From assembly GCF_023051145.1 (NCBI RefSeq), contig NZ_JALKFS010000005.1, forward strand, positions 3,179,733-3,243,732: DNA of 64,000 nt. Direction: 5' to 3'. Shown here one piece after another: positions 63,518 through 64,000 of this stretch. The translations under genes were made by a program, and so were the position numbers. Below the pieces are notes generated by a model. That model made no database searches and was not told where the DNA came from. It saw only the letters and a program-made list of their open reading frames with translations. Source of the DNA: Williamsia sp. DF01-3. Its GTDB lineage: Bacteria > Actinomycetota > Actinomycetes > Mycobacteriales > Mycobacteriaceae. The first letter of the stretch is position 1. Every line of letters starts with the position of its first letter.

Positions 63518-64000
63518 TCAGGCCAGAACGATCACCGCGCACATCGTGAGCGCCACGTGGACGAGGCTGTACAACTTGTAGGCCAGACGGTTCCGTGACC
63601 GAGTGTTGCGGATCGCGGTGAGAACGGCCGTTGGCCAACACAACAGCGCCATGAGGCCTGAGGCGATCGCGACTGCGACATCGGATCCTCCGCTGGTGCG
63701 GAACAGGACCAGGTAACCGACCGCCGGCCAGATCACCATCATCACCACGAACCAGGTGCGCACAGCGGTGGCTCCGAAGAGCAGCGGCTGGGTCACCCGT
63801 CCGATGATCCGGTCACCACCCATGTCCCGGACATCTTCGATCGAGAGAGGGATGATGAACATCGTGGCCAACGCGACTATCCAGAACCAGGCTGTGGCGT
63901 CCAGTGAATGCGCTATCGCCCACGAACCCCCGAGCTGAGCGATCACACCTACCCACGTCGTGACCGGCTTCCACAAGATGTAGAACCGGGGCTTGAGGAA
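63518..64000 (-). CDS. UbiA-family prenyltransferase, N-terminal part outside the window
   Basis: The frame is open beyond 64000, so about 160 C-terminal residues are visible, in about five helices. IPLSIEDVRDMGGDRIIGRVTQPLLFG contains the second Asp-rich motif (DxxxD) typical of UbiA enzymes. It prenylates an aromatic or other acceptor, as in menaquinone or heme pathways. It is 52 nt upstream of the DUF1295 gene in the same direction. Confidence 0.82.
   Translation of the reverse strand, partial: FLKPRFYILWKPVTTWVGVIAQLGGSWAIAHSLDATAWFWIVALATMFIIPLSIEDVRDMGGDRIIGRVTQPLLFGATAVRTWFVVMMVIWPAVGYLVLFRTSGGSDVAVAIASGLMALLCWPTAVLTAIRNTRSRNRLAYKLYSLVHVALTMCAVIVLA

Overview
The window is high-GC actinobacterial DNA, most likely from a mycolic-acid-containing member of the Mycobacteriales, with Gordonia or a close relative my best guess. 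The basis is two Ag85-type mycolyltransferase-like esterases, an AlkB alkane hydroxylase, an F420-type luciferase-like oxidoreductase, a DUF2236 protein of the latex-clearing-protein superfamily, a CmaA-type methyltransferase, and many GTG starts and ATGA overlaps. No rRNA, tRNA, CRISPR array or transposase was seen.

Region 1 (1-26272) is the main locus: two convergent lipid or polyketide gene sets. On the plus strand are a Pfa-type (PUFA-synthase-like) iterative synthase cut by the window edge (KS-AT-ACP-KR-DH, one ACP only), a PfaC-like protein with FabA-type dehydratase domains, a PfaD-type enoyl reductase and an alpha/beta hydrolase. Facing it on the minus strand is one almost continuous run of 17 genes from 26272 down to 9813, most linked by 4-nt stop/start overlaps. 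Upstream are an acyl-CoA dehydrogenase, a thioesterase and a lipase-like hydrolase. Next come a complete Ugp/Mal-type ABC importer and a GpdQ/CpdA-type phosphodiesterase. Last are a PLP-dependent decarboxylase, a GNAT acyltransferase, a membrane desaturase, a free-standing ACP, a CmaA-like methyltransferase, a cytochrome P450, a type II thioesterase, a fatty-acyl-AMP ligase (FAAL) and a hotdog thioesterase. FAAL plus free ACP plus membrane desaturase is the combination used for acyl-ACP desaturation and terminal-alkyne chemistry in JamABC-type systems. Together with a Pfa-like synthase and an amine-forming decarboxylase, it suggests an undescribed modified fatty amine or amide lipid. The product is inference.

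Region 2 (26273-34237) is sparser and looks like a patchwork or island. It holds a VOC protein, a small P/A-rich actinobacterial protein behind a near-LexA palindrome, a second PLP decarboxylase paralogous to the first, a MNT/HEPN toxin-antitoxin pair with a nested operator, LuxR and ArsR remnants, a SUKH-like protein and an esterase. There are long apparently non-coding stretches.

Region 3 (34238-52206) is accessory metabolism: a secreted lipase, a SABATH-type methyltransferase, a DHFR-like reductase, a TetR-controlled P450/ABC1-kinase pair with two matching operators, an FBP zinc-finger protein, a TetR-flanked operon (CrtC/AttH-like protein, F420 oxidoreductase, PEP-synthase-like enzyme with a frameshift), an amidase, an alpha/beta hydrolase, and a FemAB-like acyltransferase translationally coupled to AlkB.

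Region 4 (52207-64000) is envelope-related: a degenerate gene, an Ag85-like esterase interrupted at a C5 run, DoxX, a second Ag85-like esterase, a SpoIIE phosphatase, a TetR/DUF2236 pair, a membrane metallophosphoesterase, a 33-codon mini-gene followed by a strong terminator, and a minus-strand set of UbiA prenyltransferase (cut), DUF1295 reductase and FAD oxidoreductase. Up to three frame disruptions (one at a homopolymer) mean that some may be sequencing errors.
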